Assembly (NCBI RefSeq): GCF_003001675.1
Contig: NZ_PVYW01000025.1
Span: forward strand, 1-64,000
Reading direction: 5' to 3'
Source of the DNA: Cohnella sp. SGD-V74
GTDB lineage: Bacteria; Bacillota; Bacilli; Paenibacillales; Paenibacillaceae
DNA length: 64,000 nucleotides
Below the pieces are notes generated by a model. It was not told the DNA's origin and did no database searches. It saw only the letters and a program-made list of their open reading frames with translations. Below are positions 17,514 to 25,706 of the stretch, piece after piece. Numbering within the stretch: position 1 is the stretch's first letter; each line of letters begins with the position of its first letter. A program made the position numbers and the translations under genes.

Positions 17514-18587
17514 TCAAGGCTGAACCTTGGTCAGCAGCGATTGGACTTCGATTTTATCCGAAGCGATTCCCACTTCGATGTCTTTCATTTTCTCCCGGAT
17601 GGCCTGGGGCACGTATTTTTCGTAATGCTGATCGCGAGCGATGCCGACCGCGCCTTCCTTGACGCCCAGAATTTCCGTTTCTCCGTATGGAAGTTTGCCG
17701 CCCCGCACGAGACTGAGCGCCCGGAATACCGATTCGTCCACGTTTTTCAGCATCGACGTGAGCACGCTTCCCGGATAGAGCGGGTTTTGATTGCTGTCCA
17801 CCCCGATCGTATACTTGCCTTCCTCGCTGCCGGCCGCGAGAATGCCAAGCCCGGCGCCTCCGGCAACGTTATAGATGATATCCGCCCCGCCGTCGCGATA
17901 CTGCCCGTAGGCCAATTCCTTCGCTTTGCTCTCGTCCGCGAAATTGCCGACGTAATCCGCGATCACCTTGACCTCCGGGTCGATATAGGCCGCCCCTTGT
18001 TCGTAGCCGGATTTGAAATCGTTGATCAGATCGTCGTCCAGGCCTCCGATAAATCCGATCACCTTGTCGGGATTCGCGCCTGCAAACGACGGGTCGGTCG
18101 TGACCATCGCCGCGAACGCCCCCGCAAGAAACGAACCCTCGCTCTGCGAGTAAAGCATCGAATACACGTTAGGCGAATCCGCAACGGACCCGTCGTAGAA
18201 AATAAAGCGCTGCTGCGGATAACGTTGAGCCAGCCTCTGCACCGTCTCCGTCAAGGGAAACGTCCCCACGACGATAATGTCGTAATTTCCGGATGAAGAC
18301 AGTTTGTCCAAATCCGGCTCCCAGGCCGCCGAATCTTTGCCTCCGACAAGCGTCGAGGTTTCGAATCCGTATACCATCCCGCTCTTGCTTAACCCGCGTT
18401 CTGCGGAATCGAAGAAGCTTTTGTCGCCAAGGTTACCGCTTACATAGTGAATGACCTTGAGCGCTTGCCCCTCGTCCGGTTCATCCGCCGGGGCCGTTTC
18501 CTGCCCGGTGGTGCCGCCTCCGCATGCCGTCAGCGCGAAAGCGCAGATGGCGAACGCCAATACCGAACGCAAACCGAGTCGTCTCAC
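17514..18587 (-). CDS. second Bmp-family substrate-binding lipoprotein
   Basis: This 357-residue protein has lipobox ALTAC (Cys22), an acidic/Pro linker and a Bmp domain (about 40-340: GNLGDKSFFDSAERGL, GFIGGLDDDLINDFKSGYEQGA, TIGVDSNQNPLYPG). It resembles the NupN-like protein but lacks an adjacent permease of its own. It may feed the same NupOPQ channel, widen its substrate range, or act as an extracellular sensor partner for the divergent YesM-type kinase. It is the first gene of the same-strand salvage block, and the direct repeats at 18666-18702 lie about 80-115 bp upstream of its start. Confidence 0.86.
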   Translation of the reverse strand: MRRLGLRSVLAFAICAFALTACGGGTTGQETAPADEPDEGQALKVIHYVSGNLGDKSFFDSAERGLSKSGMVYGFETSTLVGGKDSAAWEPDLDKLSSSGNYDIIVVGTFPLTETVQRLAQRYPQQRFIFYDGSVADSPNVYSMLYSQSEGSFLAGAFAAMVTTDPSFAGANPDKVIGFIGGLDDDLINDFKSGYEQGAAYIDPEVKVIADYVGNFADESKAKELAYGQYRDGGADIIYNVAGGAGLGILAAGSEEGKYTIGVDSNQNPLYPGSVLTSMLKNVDESVFRALSLVRGGKLPYGETEILGVKEGAVGIARDQHYEKYVPQAIREKMKDIEVGIASDKIEVQSLLTKVQP

Positions 18588-18665
18588 GCGAATCCCCCTT
18601 CTCTTTGTCTGCCGCCAGCGACCGCACCCTTACTATCTCACGAATCAAAAAGATGATGTAGTCGG

Positions 18666-18702
18666 AAAAATCGTGGGAAATGGTGTAAAAATCGTAGAAA
18701 TG
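18666..18702. promoter_or_regulatory. 21-bp-spaced direct repeat between bmp gene and YesM/YesN pair
   Basis: AAAAATCGTGGGAAATG (18666-18682) and AAAAATCGTAGAAATG (18687-18702) are near-identical direct repeats with a 21-bp period. That spacing, two helical turns, is typical of sites bound by AraC-type response regulators. They lie in the divergent intergenic region between the Bmp lipoprotein gene and the kinase gene, so the YesN-like regulator encoded at 20507 is the obvious candidate binder. No convincing -10/-35 pair was found nearby. Confidence 0.55.
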
Positions 18703-18779
18703 CACAATAGCGATTGATTTTGGGCCGCTCGTATTGTTAACTTGTAATAACTCGCCAGTCAGTCAAGGGAGCTGTTCGG

Positions 18780-20510
18780 ATGAACTTTCTCAACACCGTT
18801 TTCGCCAAGCTGCTGCTGTCCTTTTTTGTCATCTCCATCGTCCCGCTGCTTCTCACCCACTGGTTTACGTATACGAATGCCAAGGAAGAGCTGAGCGTCA
18901 AGCTTGAACGGGAAACGCTGAATTTATTGGACCAAAAGTTGGAATCGCTTTCATTATTTCTTGCCGATATTCAAAGAATGGTCGACGTGATGGCCTCAGA
19001 CCCGTCCGTCGCCGATTTTCTCAAGCTGAGGCTCGCCTCTCCCGATTCCCTGCAGCTCGATCGGGCCATTGCGTCCGCCAACGAAATCCGTCCGGAAAAT
19101 GCAGGCGTGACGATCCTCAACGAGCATGGCGTCGTGCATTCGTTCGGTTACGAAGCATCCGGGCGAATCCAAGATCTGTACGGCGAGCGCTGGCTTCGCT
19201 CCCGGCCGGACGACGACGGGAACGCGGATAAAATCTCGATCTCGATCATGCACGACAGACCGTACAGCGCGAACGAGCCGCAGCAGGAAGTGTTCTCGGT
19301 CGTACGCCGAATCGGACAGGCCGGCGCGCAGCATTCTGGAACCGTTATCATCGACTTTAACATCGGCGTTTTGCGCAGCCTGCTCAAAAATATTTTTCTG
19401 CTCGGAAACATTTATAACGACAACGCCTCGGGAGTGCTCATCACGGACCGGGAAAATCAACTGCTGTATCCCTACTCTGCCGGAACCTATACGAAGGCCG
19501 ATTATGATTATCTCCAGGAAAACTATTTTCTTATTCAGCGCCGCGACCATCTGACCGGATGGAATTTTACGGCCTATTTCCTGAAGTCCGAGCTGTACAA
19601 GCCGATTCTGAAAACACGCAACGTGACGCTGTCGATCACGATGATCAGCATCCTCGTTTGCCAGATTGCGTCTCTCGTCATTTCGAGCAGAATCTCCAAA
19701 CCGATTCTTCATCTTCGCAGGCTGATGGGGAAGGTGGGGAGAGGGGATTTCGACGTCCATTACCCTTACGAGAGCCGGGACGAAATCGGCGCTCTCGGCA
19801 AAGGCTTCAACACGATGGTGCGGCGCATCCAGGATCTCATCGGAATCGTCTACGAGGAGCAGAACCAGAAGCGGCGGGCCGAAGTCGCCGCGCTTCAGTC
19901 CCAGATCAATCCTCATTTCCTGTACAATACGCTGGAATCGATCAATTCCCTGGCCCGCACCAACAAGCAGCGGGAAATCAGCCGGATGATCGTTCTGCTG
20001 GGCAAGCTTCTCCGCATGAGCATCGGCACATTCGACGACATGGTTACGCTCGCCAAGGAGCTCGATTACGTCAAGCACTACCTGGAAATTCACAAGCACC
20101 GAGCCAAAAACGAGTTCGGCTACCGGATCGACATAGAGCCGCAAATGTATCGCTGGTACACGATCAAGTGGATTCTTCAGCCCGTTATCGAAAATGCGCT
20201 TATTCACGGCGTCTGCACGGAGAAGCCGAACAGCTTTATCGAGATCAAGGGATGGACGGAAGGCTCCGACGTCTACATCCGTATTAGCGACCAGGGAATC
20301 GGAATGACCGAAAGCGCTTTAAGGGCGCTGCAGAGCAATCTGGCCCATCACGCGATGCGCTTGGCCAAACAGGGCGGCAGCATCGGGTTGTTCAACGTCC
20401 AGTCCCGCTTGCAGCTTAACTTCGGAGAGCCATACGGCATCCGGGTGGAGAGCGAATACGGCGCGGGAACGGTTGTGACATTCAAATTGCCAAGGAGGGA
20501 GACGCCGTGA
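18780..20510 (+). CDS. YesM-type sensor histidine kinase
   Basis: This 576-residue kinase has a membrane helix at about 8-30, an extracellular Cache-like sensor (about 35-275), a second helix (about 280-303), HAMP (about 303-355) and a His_kinase domain with the phospho-accepting His in QINPHFLYNT (about 380). A C-terminal HATPase has NALIHG, ISDQGIGM and GSIGLFNVQSRL. The ATG follows AGGGAG at 8-nt spacing. It overlaps the response regulator by 4 bp. The divergent Bmp lipoprotein gene suggests that this pair senses nucleosides or a related ligand and controls the salvage block; this is inference. Confidence 0.9.
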   Translation: MNFLNTVFAKLLLSFFVISIVPLLLTHWFTYTNAKEELSVKLERETLNLLDQKLESLSLFLADIQRMVDVMASDPSVADFLKLRLASPDSLQLDRAIASANEIRPENAGVTILNEHGVVHSFGYEASGRIQDLYGERWLRSRPDDDGNADKISISIMHDRPYSANEPQQEVFSVVRRIGQAGAQHSGTVIIDFNIGVLRSLLKNIFLLGNIYNDNASGVLITDRENQLLYPYSAGTYTKADYDYLQENYFLIQRRDHLTGWNFTAYFLKSELYKPILKTRNVTLSITMISILVCQIASLVISSRISKPILHLRRLMGKVGRGDFDVHYPYESRDEIGALGKGFNTMVRRIQDLIGIVYEEQNQKRRAEVAALQSQINPHFLYNTLESINSLARTNKQREISRMIVLLGKLLRMSIGTFDDMVTLAKELDYVKHYLEIHKHRAKNEFGYRIDIEPQMYRWYTIKWILQPVIENALIHGVCTEKPNSFIEIKGWTEGSDVYIRISDQGIGMTESALRALQSNLAHHAMRLAKQGGSIGLFNVQSRLQLNFGEPYGIRVESEYGAGTVVTFKLPRRETP

Positions 20511-21253
20511 ATGCGACCAAACTGCTCATCGTCGACGACGAATGGATGATTGCCGACAGTCTAAGCACGATGGACGAGTGGGGCGAACGAAACATTACGG
20601 TTGCCGGTACGGCCGACAACGGGTTTAGCGCCATCCGGTTTCTGCAGGAGCAGCCCGTCGATCTTGTCATCACCGACATTCGGATGCCGGATATGGACGG
20701 CTTGCAGCTGCTTCAGCATATTTACGAGGAGCATCCGAATACGAAGGTCATTATTATTAGCGGCTACGAAGACTTTGCGTGCGCCAGAAAAGCGTTGAAG
20801 TACCAAGCGAAAGGTTACGTCTTAAAGCCGATCGATACGGACGAACTGCTGGAGATCGTCGACGGAATACTCCGGGACGCCCCTGACGCAGCCGATGCAG
20901 CGGAGCAGGAGGTTCCCCTCACCTACCATGAATCGATCGTCTTGAAAGCCAAGCAATTCGTTCGGGACCGGCTGGAACAGCCGCTCTCGCTTTCCGATGC
21001 GGCCGAGCACGTGAACCTGACTCCGCACTACTTCGGACAAATCTTCAAGAACGAAAGCGGAATGCCGTTCACCTCCTACCTGACGCAGACAAGAATGGAG
21101 AAAGCCTGCGAGCTGCTGAAGGACCCGAAATTGAAAATTTACGAGGTGTGCGAAAAAACCGGATACATCGACGCCAAATACTTCTCCAAAGTATTTCAAA
21201 AAACTTACGGCATGACGCCCAACGAGTTCAGGCAGAAAAAGGGGACCGGCTGA
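20507..21253 (+). CDS. YesN-type response regulator, AraC output
   Basis: This 248-residue protein has an N-terminal receiver domain (VDDEWM at 9-14, phospho-acceptor Asp in ITDIRMPDMDG, ISGYEDF, KPID) and a C-terminal pair of AraC helix-turn-helices (about 148-245: LSDAAEHVNLTPHYFGQIFK and IYEVCEKTGYIDAKYFSKVFQ, each quoted only to the core). It is translationally coupled to the kinase. Its likely target is the direct repeat upstream of the Bmp gene. It is rather short between the two domains compared with larger YesN proteins. Confidence 0.9.
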   Translation: MNATKLLIVDDEWMIADSLSTMDEWGERNITVAGTADNGFSAIRFLQEQPVDLVITDIRMPDMDGLQLLQHIYEEHPNTKVIIISGYEDFACARKALKYQAKGYVLKPIDTDELLEIVDGILRDAPDAADAAEQEVPLTYHESIVLKAKQFVRDRLEQPLSLSDAAEHVNLTPHYFGQIFKNESGMPFTSYLTQTRMEKACELLKDPKLKIYEVCEKTGYIDAKYFSKVFQKTYGMTPNEFRQKKGTG

Positions 21254-21273
21254 ACCGGCTCGCCGGCAGCGCC

Positions 21274-21305
21274 GAGAGGCTCCGCGGTTATCCGCGGAGC
21301 CTCTC
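21274..21305. terminator. bidirectional terminator between yesN-like and FAH genes
   Basis: A perfect 14-bp stem (GAGAGGCTCCGCGG / CCGCGGAGCCTCTC) with a TTAT loop is followed by TTATTTG on the plus strand. It separates the convergent response-regulator gene and the FAH-family gene and could serve both. Confidence 0.85.
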
Positions 21306-21329
21306 TTATTTGCATGCTGTCGTTCGGAC

Positions 21330-22220
21330 TTAAGCCTCTTCCGCCACGAAACGGTTTGTCAGCGAGCCGAGCTTCTCGATCTCGATCGTGACGACGTCGC
21401 CGGGCTTCAGGTATACCCGCTTCTCCTTCGGATAGCCGAGCACGACGCCTTCCGGAGTGCCCGTAAGGATGACGTCGCCCGGCTCCAGCGTGAGATGCTG
21501 GGAAATGTAGCTGACGATCTCGTCGCAACGGAAGATCATGTCCGACGTGTTGGAATTTTGGCGCTGCTCGCCGTTCACGAACGTTTGAACGGACAGGTTG
21601 TTCGGATCGCCTACTTCGTCCGCCGTAACGAGATAAGGGCCGATCGGGCTGAAGCCGTCGCCGATCTTGCCGAGCATCCACTGCGGCGTGCGAAGCTGCA
21701 GATCGCGGGCGGACAAGTCGTTCACGCAGCAATAGCCGAACACGTGTCCCAGCGCCTGTTCGCGGGAGACGTATTTCGTCTTCTTGCCGATGACGATGAC
21801 GAGCTCCGCTTCGTAATCGAGCATAGCGGTCGAGCGCGGAATGGCGATGTCCTGGCCGTGTGCGGCAATCGTATTGTGGAACTTGTTGAACAGAATCGGG
21901 TACTCGGGAATCGCCGCCTTCGTCTCCTCCGCATGCTTGCGGTAATTGAGGCCGACGCAGATGATTTTCTTCGGCTCCGTCACGCACGGCCCGAATTCGA
22001 GCGCGTCCTCTTGCAGCCATGCGGAGCTGTCCGCGGGCGCAGCCGCGGCCAGATCGGCAAGCGCCGCTACCGCGGAAGCTCCTTGAGAGATCGCCTCCAT
22101 GACGGAAGCCGGAGCCTCCCGTCCCGCCGCGGCGGCAGCCGTCGATACGTCCAGTACGCCGCACTCGGTCTTCACGCCGAGAGCCGGCGCCCCTTGCCGA
22201 ATAAAGGTGAGCAGTTTCAT
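21330..22220 (-). CDS. fumarylacetoacetate hydrolase family protein (2,4-diketo-3-deoxy-acid hydrolase candidate)
   Basis: This 296-residue FAH-fold enzyme has an N-terminal small domain (1-85) and a catalytic domain beginning CVGLNYRKHAEE. Metal ligands appear in the DYEAELVIVIGK region (E-x-E pair) with a later Asp in NDLSARD, plus GPYLV and LTGTPEGVV. FAH enzymes cleave C-C bonds in beta-diketo acids. Next to an SDR and a fuconolactonase-like gene, the best fit is hydrolysis of 2,4-diketo-3-deoxy-L-fuconate or -rhamnonate to pyruvate plus lactate. Alternative substrates of the broad COG0179 family cannot be excluded. Confidence 0.85.
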   Translation of the reverse strand: MKLLTFIRQGAPALGVKTECGVLDVSTAAAAAGREAPASVMEAISQGASAVAALADLAAAAPADSSAWLQEDALEFGPCVTEPKKIICVGLNYRKHAEETKAAIPEYPILFNKFHNTIAAHGQDIAIPRSTAMLDYEAELVIVIGKKTKYVSREQALGHVFGYCCVNDLSARDLQLRTPQWMLGKIGDGFSPIGPYLVTADEVGDPNNLSVQTFVNGEQRQNSNTSDMIFRCDEIVSYISQHLTLEPGDVILTGTPEGVVLGYPKEKRVYLKPGDVVTIEIEKLGSLTNRFVAEEA

Positions 22221-22266
22221 TCTACTGATTCCTCCTGATTATCGTATGAATAAGTTTTCGATACCG

Positions 22267-23043
22267 CTAGGCATTCTTGCCGAACACAACTCCGCCGTCG
22301 ATGTACAGCGGTGAACCCATCATGAACTTCGACTCGTCCGAGGCCAGGAACAACGCGGCTTGGGCCACGTCGGAGGGGCGGCCGAGATCGCCGCTGAGCT
22401 GGCGGGTTTTCAGCGAGGCGTACGCCGCCTCGGGGTCTTCGTAAGACTCGGCCAAGTATTTCTCCACGAACGGAGTCAGAATCGTTCCCGGGAGCAGCGC
22501 GTTGACGCGGATGTTGTACGGCGCGTAATCGACCTGCATCGATTTCGTCAGCGCCAGCACCGCCCCCTTCGTCGCGGAATACGATGCGCGCTTGGCCAGT
22601 CCGATCTCCGCAATGCAGGACGACATGTTGATGATCGATCCGCTGCGCTGCTCCATCATGATCGGGAGCACGTACTTGGAAGGCAGGAAAACGCCGCGAA
22701 TGTTGACTCTCATTACGCGGTCCCATGCTTCCGGCTCGATCTCGTGCAGCCTGCCGACGCCGCTGATTCCTGCGTTGTTGAACAACACGTCGATCCGGCC
22801 GTATTTCGACTTTACGGCTTCCGCCATCGCGGCCGCCTGTTCCGGATCGGTCACGTCCGCGGGAATGCAGACCGCTTCCCCGTCGGCTTCGGCGATCATT
22901 CGGACGGTTTCTTCCCCCTTCGGCCCGGTCAGATCGTTAACGACAACCGTCGCGCCTTCCCGCGCGAACAGGACCGCGGCGCTCTGCCCGATCCCCGAGC
23001 CCGCTCCGGTAATGAGAGCGATTTTGTTCGCCAATCTTGCCAT
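22267..23043 (-). CDS. short-chain dehydrogenase (2-keto-3-deoxy-sugar-acid dehydrogenase candidate)
   Basis: This 258-residue classical SDR has the NAD(P)-binding TGAGSGIG (13-20), NNAGI (about 90-94), the catalytic Ser in NMSSC and YSATK with Tyr/Lys. The C-terminal segment SPLYIDGGVVF is typical. The ATG at 23043 follows AAGGAGTGA. It lies 21 bp downstream of the IclR gene and 46 bp upstream of the FAH gene, so the three likely form one transcript. In the L-fucose/L-rhamnose diketo pathway this step oxidises the 2-keto-3-deoxy acid to the 2,4-diketo form. Confidence 0.85.
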   Translation of the reverse strand: MARLANKIALITGAGSGIGQSAAVLFAREGATVVVNDLTGPKGEETVRMIAEADGEAVCIPADVTDPEQAAAMAEAVKSKYGRIDVLFNNAGISGVGRLHEIEPEAWDRVMRVNIRGVFLPSKYVLPIMMEQRSGSIINMSSCIAEIGLAKRASYSATKGAVLALTKSMQVDYAPYNIRVNALLPGTILTPFVEKYLAESYEDPEAAYASLKTRQLSGDLGRPSDVAQAALFLASDESKFMMGSPLYIDGGVVFGKNA

Positions 23044-23064
23044 CTGCTACGTCACTCCTTCTCT

Positions 23065-23796
23065 TCAATCGGCCGGATGCATCGCCGTGCTTAGACGTCC
23101 TGCCAGACTTACGACTTCTTCCTTCGCCCGTTCCCGAGACTCCTCCCACTTATGCAGCGGAATCGACGCGCTAACGGCGGCTACCGCCGCCCCTCCCGAG
23201 TCCAGTATCGGCGCCGCAACGCAGCAGAAGCCCATCACCGACTCCTGTTCCTCCGTCGCGAAGCCCGACGACCGAATCGCTTCCAACTGCGCCATCAACA
23301 CGGCTCTCGACTTCACGGTATTCGGAGTCAGCTCCTCCAGCCGCTCTCCGATCGCGCCCTCCACTTCTTCGCGGGGCTGCCAAGCCAGCAGCGCTTTCCC
23401 CAATGCCGTCGCATGGGCCGGAAACCGCATCCCGGGCTCGGACACAAGCTTGACGCGGGAAGGCGCTTCGACCTTCGCCAGATAGAATACCTGGTCCCCT
23501 TCCAGCTTCGCGAGCTGAAGCGTCTCTCCGAGCATGTCCCGGGTTTTTCCGGCCTCTTCGCGAAATCTGGCTTCCAGATCAAACTGGCCGACGAAAGCAT
23601 GACCCAGTACGCCGAGCACATGCCCCAGGGAATAGGCGTCGTTCGAATCTTTGCTTACCCAGCCGAGTTCCTCCAGCGTATGAAGAAGGACGAACATCGA
23701 GCTTTTGTTCAGATCGAGCCGCTTCGACAGGTCGATTAACCGCAGCTTACCCGGCTCCTGGCGGATAAGCTCCAGAATGTTGTGTGCTCTCTCCAA
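23065..23796 (-). CDS. IclR-family transcriptional regulator
   Basis: The protein has an N-terminal winged helix (about 1-60: LIDLSKRLDLNKSSMFVLLHTLEELG, shown in part) and an IclR effector domain (about 75-240: FPAHATALGKALLAW, CCVAAPILD). The first canonical in-frame start is the TTG at 23796. However, the only ribosome site (GGAGGG, 23832-23837) sits 5 nt before an ATC at 23826, from which the frame reads ISDRKYWAPAL into the known helix. No ATG, GTG or TTG lies between the in-frame stop and that TTG. The true start may be the ATC, or the ATC may be a mutated ATG. It probably represses the sugar-acid genes and itself. Confidence 0.85.
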   Translation of the reverse strand: MERAHNILELIRQEPGKLRLIDLSKRLDLNKSSMFVLLHTLEELGWVSKDSNDAYSLGHVLGVLGHAFVGQFDLEARFREEAGKTRDMLGETLQLAKLEGDQVFYLAKVEAPSRVKLVSEPGMRFPAHATALGKALLAWQPREEVEGAIGERLEELTPNTVKSRAVLMAQLEAIRSSGFATEEQESVMGFCCVAAPILDSGGAAVAAVSASIPLHKWEESRERAKEEVVSLAGRLSTAMHPAD

Positions 23797-23846
23797 AGCG
23801 GGAGCCCAGTACTTTCGATCGCTGATGGTATCCCTCCGCCCATTTG

Positions 23847-23872
23847 GTTTATTTAGATAAACTAAAGTTTAT
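23847..23872. promoter_or_regulatory. overlapping palindromes upstream of iclR-like gene
   Basis: GTTTAT-N4-ATAAAC (23847-23862) overlaps a perfect 16-bp palindrome, ATAAACT-AA-AGTTTAT (23857-23872). They lie about 20 bp upstream of the likely IclR ribosome site. IclR proteins bind such short palindromes as dimers or tetramers, so this is a good autoregulatory operator candidate. Confidence 0.6.
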
Positions 23873-24020
23873 TCAGATGTACCTCCATTGTAGACAGAGG
23901 CGGATCGCCCGTCAAGGCGTACCTGACTTTCACCGCAAAATAAAAGGGCGACCGCAAGCATAGACCGCAGTCCCGCTCACGAATCAGCCCCTTCATGCTT
24001 TCAGGCGGGTTGCGCCGCCC

Positions 24021-24863
24021 TTAAATCCGTTGCAATCGATACACCCTTGCGGCGTTGCCGCCGAAAATATCGTCCCGTGCGTTCTCCGGCAATCCCGCGA
24101 TCAGCGCCTCGAGCGTCGTTACCGTATCCGCGTATTCCCCGGCCAACCGGCAAACCGGCCAATCGCTGCCGAACAGAAGACGGGACGGACCGAAGACGTT
24201 CACGAGATGATCGACGTAGGGGCGAAGCGCCTCGACGAAATCCGCACCCTTCGGAACCTTCGTGATCATTCCCGACAGCTTGCAATAGGCTTCGGGGAAA
24301 CTCGCGATGTCCGACATCGCCTTCATCCAATTGTCCCGATCTTCTTCCCGGTGAGTCGGGCCCCCGATATGGTTGACGACGACTCGCAACTCCGGCTCCG
24401 CTTCGAGCAGCTTCGCGGCGTCCGGCAGTTGCGCCGCCCCCATCAGCAGATCGACCGGGAAGCGGCGCTGTGCCAGGATGCGCAAAGATTGCCGCAGCCG
24501 CTCCGACAGGCGCAGCCGTCCGTCTTCGTCCCGCGGCCAATCGGGACGGATGCCGACGAACAGCGGATGGGCCGCGAGTCTCGTCAGCGTCTCTTCAAAC
24601 TCCGGGGATTCAAGATCCATCCAACCGACTACGCCGGCAATGGTTTCTTCTTGCTCGGCCAAGCCTAGCAGGTACTTCGCTTCCGCAACGGTCGGAGCCG
24701 CCTGAACGACGACAGACGCGCGCACGCCGCTGGCCCGCAGCTCCGGCGCCGCCCTCTCCGGCAAATAGTCTTCGTACAGGAGTCCTCCGTCAGGACTCAG
24801 CCACCCGTAATCCCCTCGGCTCAGAAGCCAGTAATGCTGGTGGGCATCGATTATCGCTCTCAT
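24021..24863 (-). CDS. amidohydrolase_2 family lactonase (L-fuconolactonase-like)
   Basis: This 280-residue TIM-barrel metal hydrolase of COG3618 has IDAHQHYW at the N-terminus (residues 5-12), GWMDLES, VGIRPDW, VVNHIGGP, YCKLSGM and the C-terminal LLFGSDWPVC. These match L-fuconolactonase and related sugar-lactone hydrolases, which open L-fucono- or L-rhamnono-lactone. The ATG at 24863 overlaps the stop of the upstream gene (ATGA-type coupling). A much longer open frame to 25211 is only an overlap with that gene. The sugar dehydrogenase and dehydratase of the pathway are not in the window. Confidence 0.87.
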   Translation of the reverse strand: MRAIIDAHQHYWLLSRGDYGWLSPDGGLLYEDYLPERAAPELRASGVRASVVVQAAPTVAEAKYLLGLAEQEETIAGVVGWMDLESPEFEETLTRLAAHPLFVGIRPDWPRDEDGRLRLSERLRQSLRILAQRRFPVDLLMGAAQLPDAAKLLEAEPELRVVVNHIGGPTHREEDRDNWMKAMSDIASFPEAYCKLSGMITKVPKGADFVEALRPYVDHLVNVFGPSRLLFGSDWPVCRLAGEYADTVTTLEALIAGLPENARDDIFGGNAARVYRLQRI

Positions 24864-25528
24864 TGTCCATTTACCTCCACGCTGACGATCTCTTCCAGCT
24901 CGCGCCAGATCCGTTCCTCTTCCGCCGTATCCGCCCAAGGCTCGAAATGGGGCTCCATCGCGCCATGCCAATCCTGCGGCGTATTTGCCGTCGCGAGCAA
25001 TCCTTTGCGAGGCGGCTCTACCTGGGCCGGAAGCTCCTGGTAAGAGAAAATAAACCGTTCGAAGCTGCCGATGATGTAGTACTTGCTGAATCCCCTCGGC
25101 TTCTCTTCTTGCAATTGATAATGCAAAAATACATAGCTGGCATATTGCTCCGGCTTCAATCGGGCGAGGCTGCCGACGCGCTGCCGGGGCTCGTAGCCGG
25201 GCCGCCTCCATGGAACGTCTTCCGACGGCTCGTCATCGTGAAAAATATCATTCAGCCGCACCTCGAATCTGTCGCCGCTTTCTCCTCCCGGCCACGGCTC
25301 GAGCAAACGCTCGATCTCCTCGTTCCAGAAGCCCCGATCCTTTCCGCGCTTCTCCCGATATTCCGCATAGACCAGAAGCAGCCGCCCGAAGCGGAAGACG
25401 GATAGGCGCTCAATCCCGTCCTCCCGGGCCGAGCGGGATACGAGCGAGAAGCGTCCGGTTTGCAGCCGCCGAACGACTTCCTCCTCTTGATTCGATTGTG
25501 TCTGCGATACGAGCATAACCCGCTCCAT
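24860..25528 (-). CDS. tandem dimeric alpha/beta-barrel protein, mutarotase-like
   Basis: This 222-residue soluble protein starts at the ATG at 25528 behind AGGAGAG. I do not recognise it as a named family. It appears to consist of two similar halves. Each begins with a strand, then a helix, then the pattern 'I..LSVFRFGRLLLVYAEY' (about 38-55) or 'FSKYYIIGSFERFIFSYQEL' (about 150-170). This resembles the L-rhamnose/L-fucose mutarotase (RhaM/FucU-like, DUF718) ferredoxin-like fold. Translational coupling to the fuconolactonase-like gene supports an anomer-interconversion or sugar-binding role, but this is inference. Confidence 0.55.
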   Translation of the reverse strand: MERVMLVSQTQSNQEEEVVRRLQTGRFSLVSRSAREDGIERLSVFRFGRLLLVYAEYREKRGKDRGFWNEEIERLLEPWPGGESGDRFEVRLNDIFHDDEPSEDVPWRRPGYEPRQRVGSLARLKPEQYASYVFLHYQLQEEKPRGFSKYYIIGSFERFIFSYQELPAQVEPPRKGLLATANTPQDWHGAMEPHFEPWADTAEEERIWRELEEIVSVEVNGQ

Positions 25529-25706
25529 GCTTCTCTCTCCTCGTATAGTATCTTGTGAAAGCTTATATGTTTTATATAACATACCGGATGAATAATCAAC
25601 GAGACGATCAGCGCGAAGCGTTTGCCTTGAAGACGCGGATCCGTCTATGGCCTCTGCGGTTCGCGCCGCAGGCCGTTCAGCCGTATTCGCATAGCGGGCC
25701 TCCGAT

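Noticed and set aside
24864..25211. 116-codon N-terminal extension of the fuconolactonase-like protein
   Set aside because: It overlaps the upstream 222-residue coding region in another frame and lacks a ribosome site; the conserved IDAHQHYW begins at the ATG at 24863.
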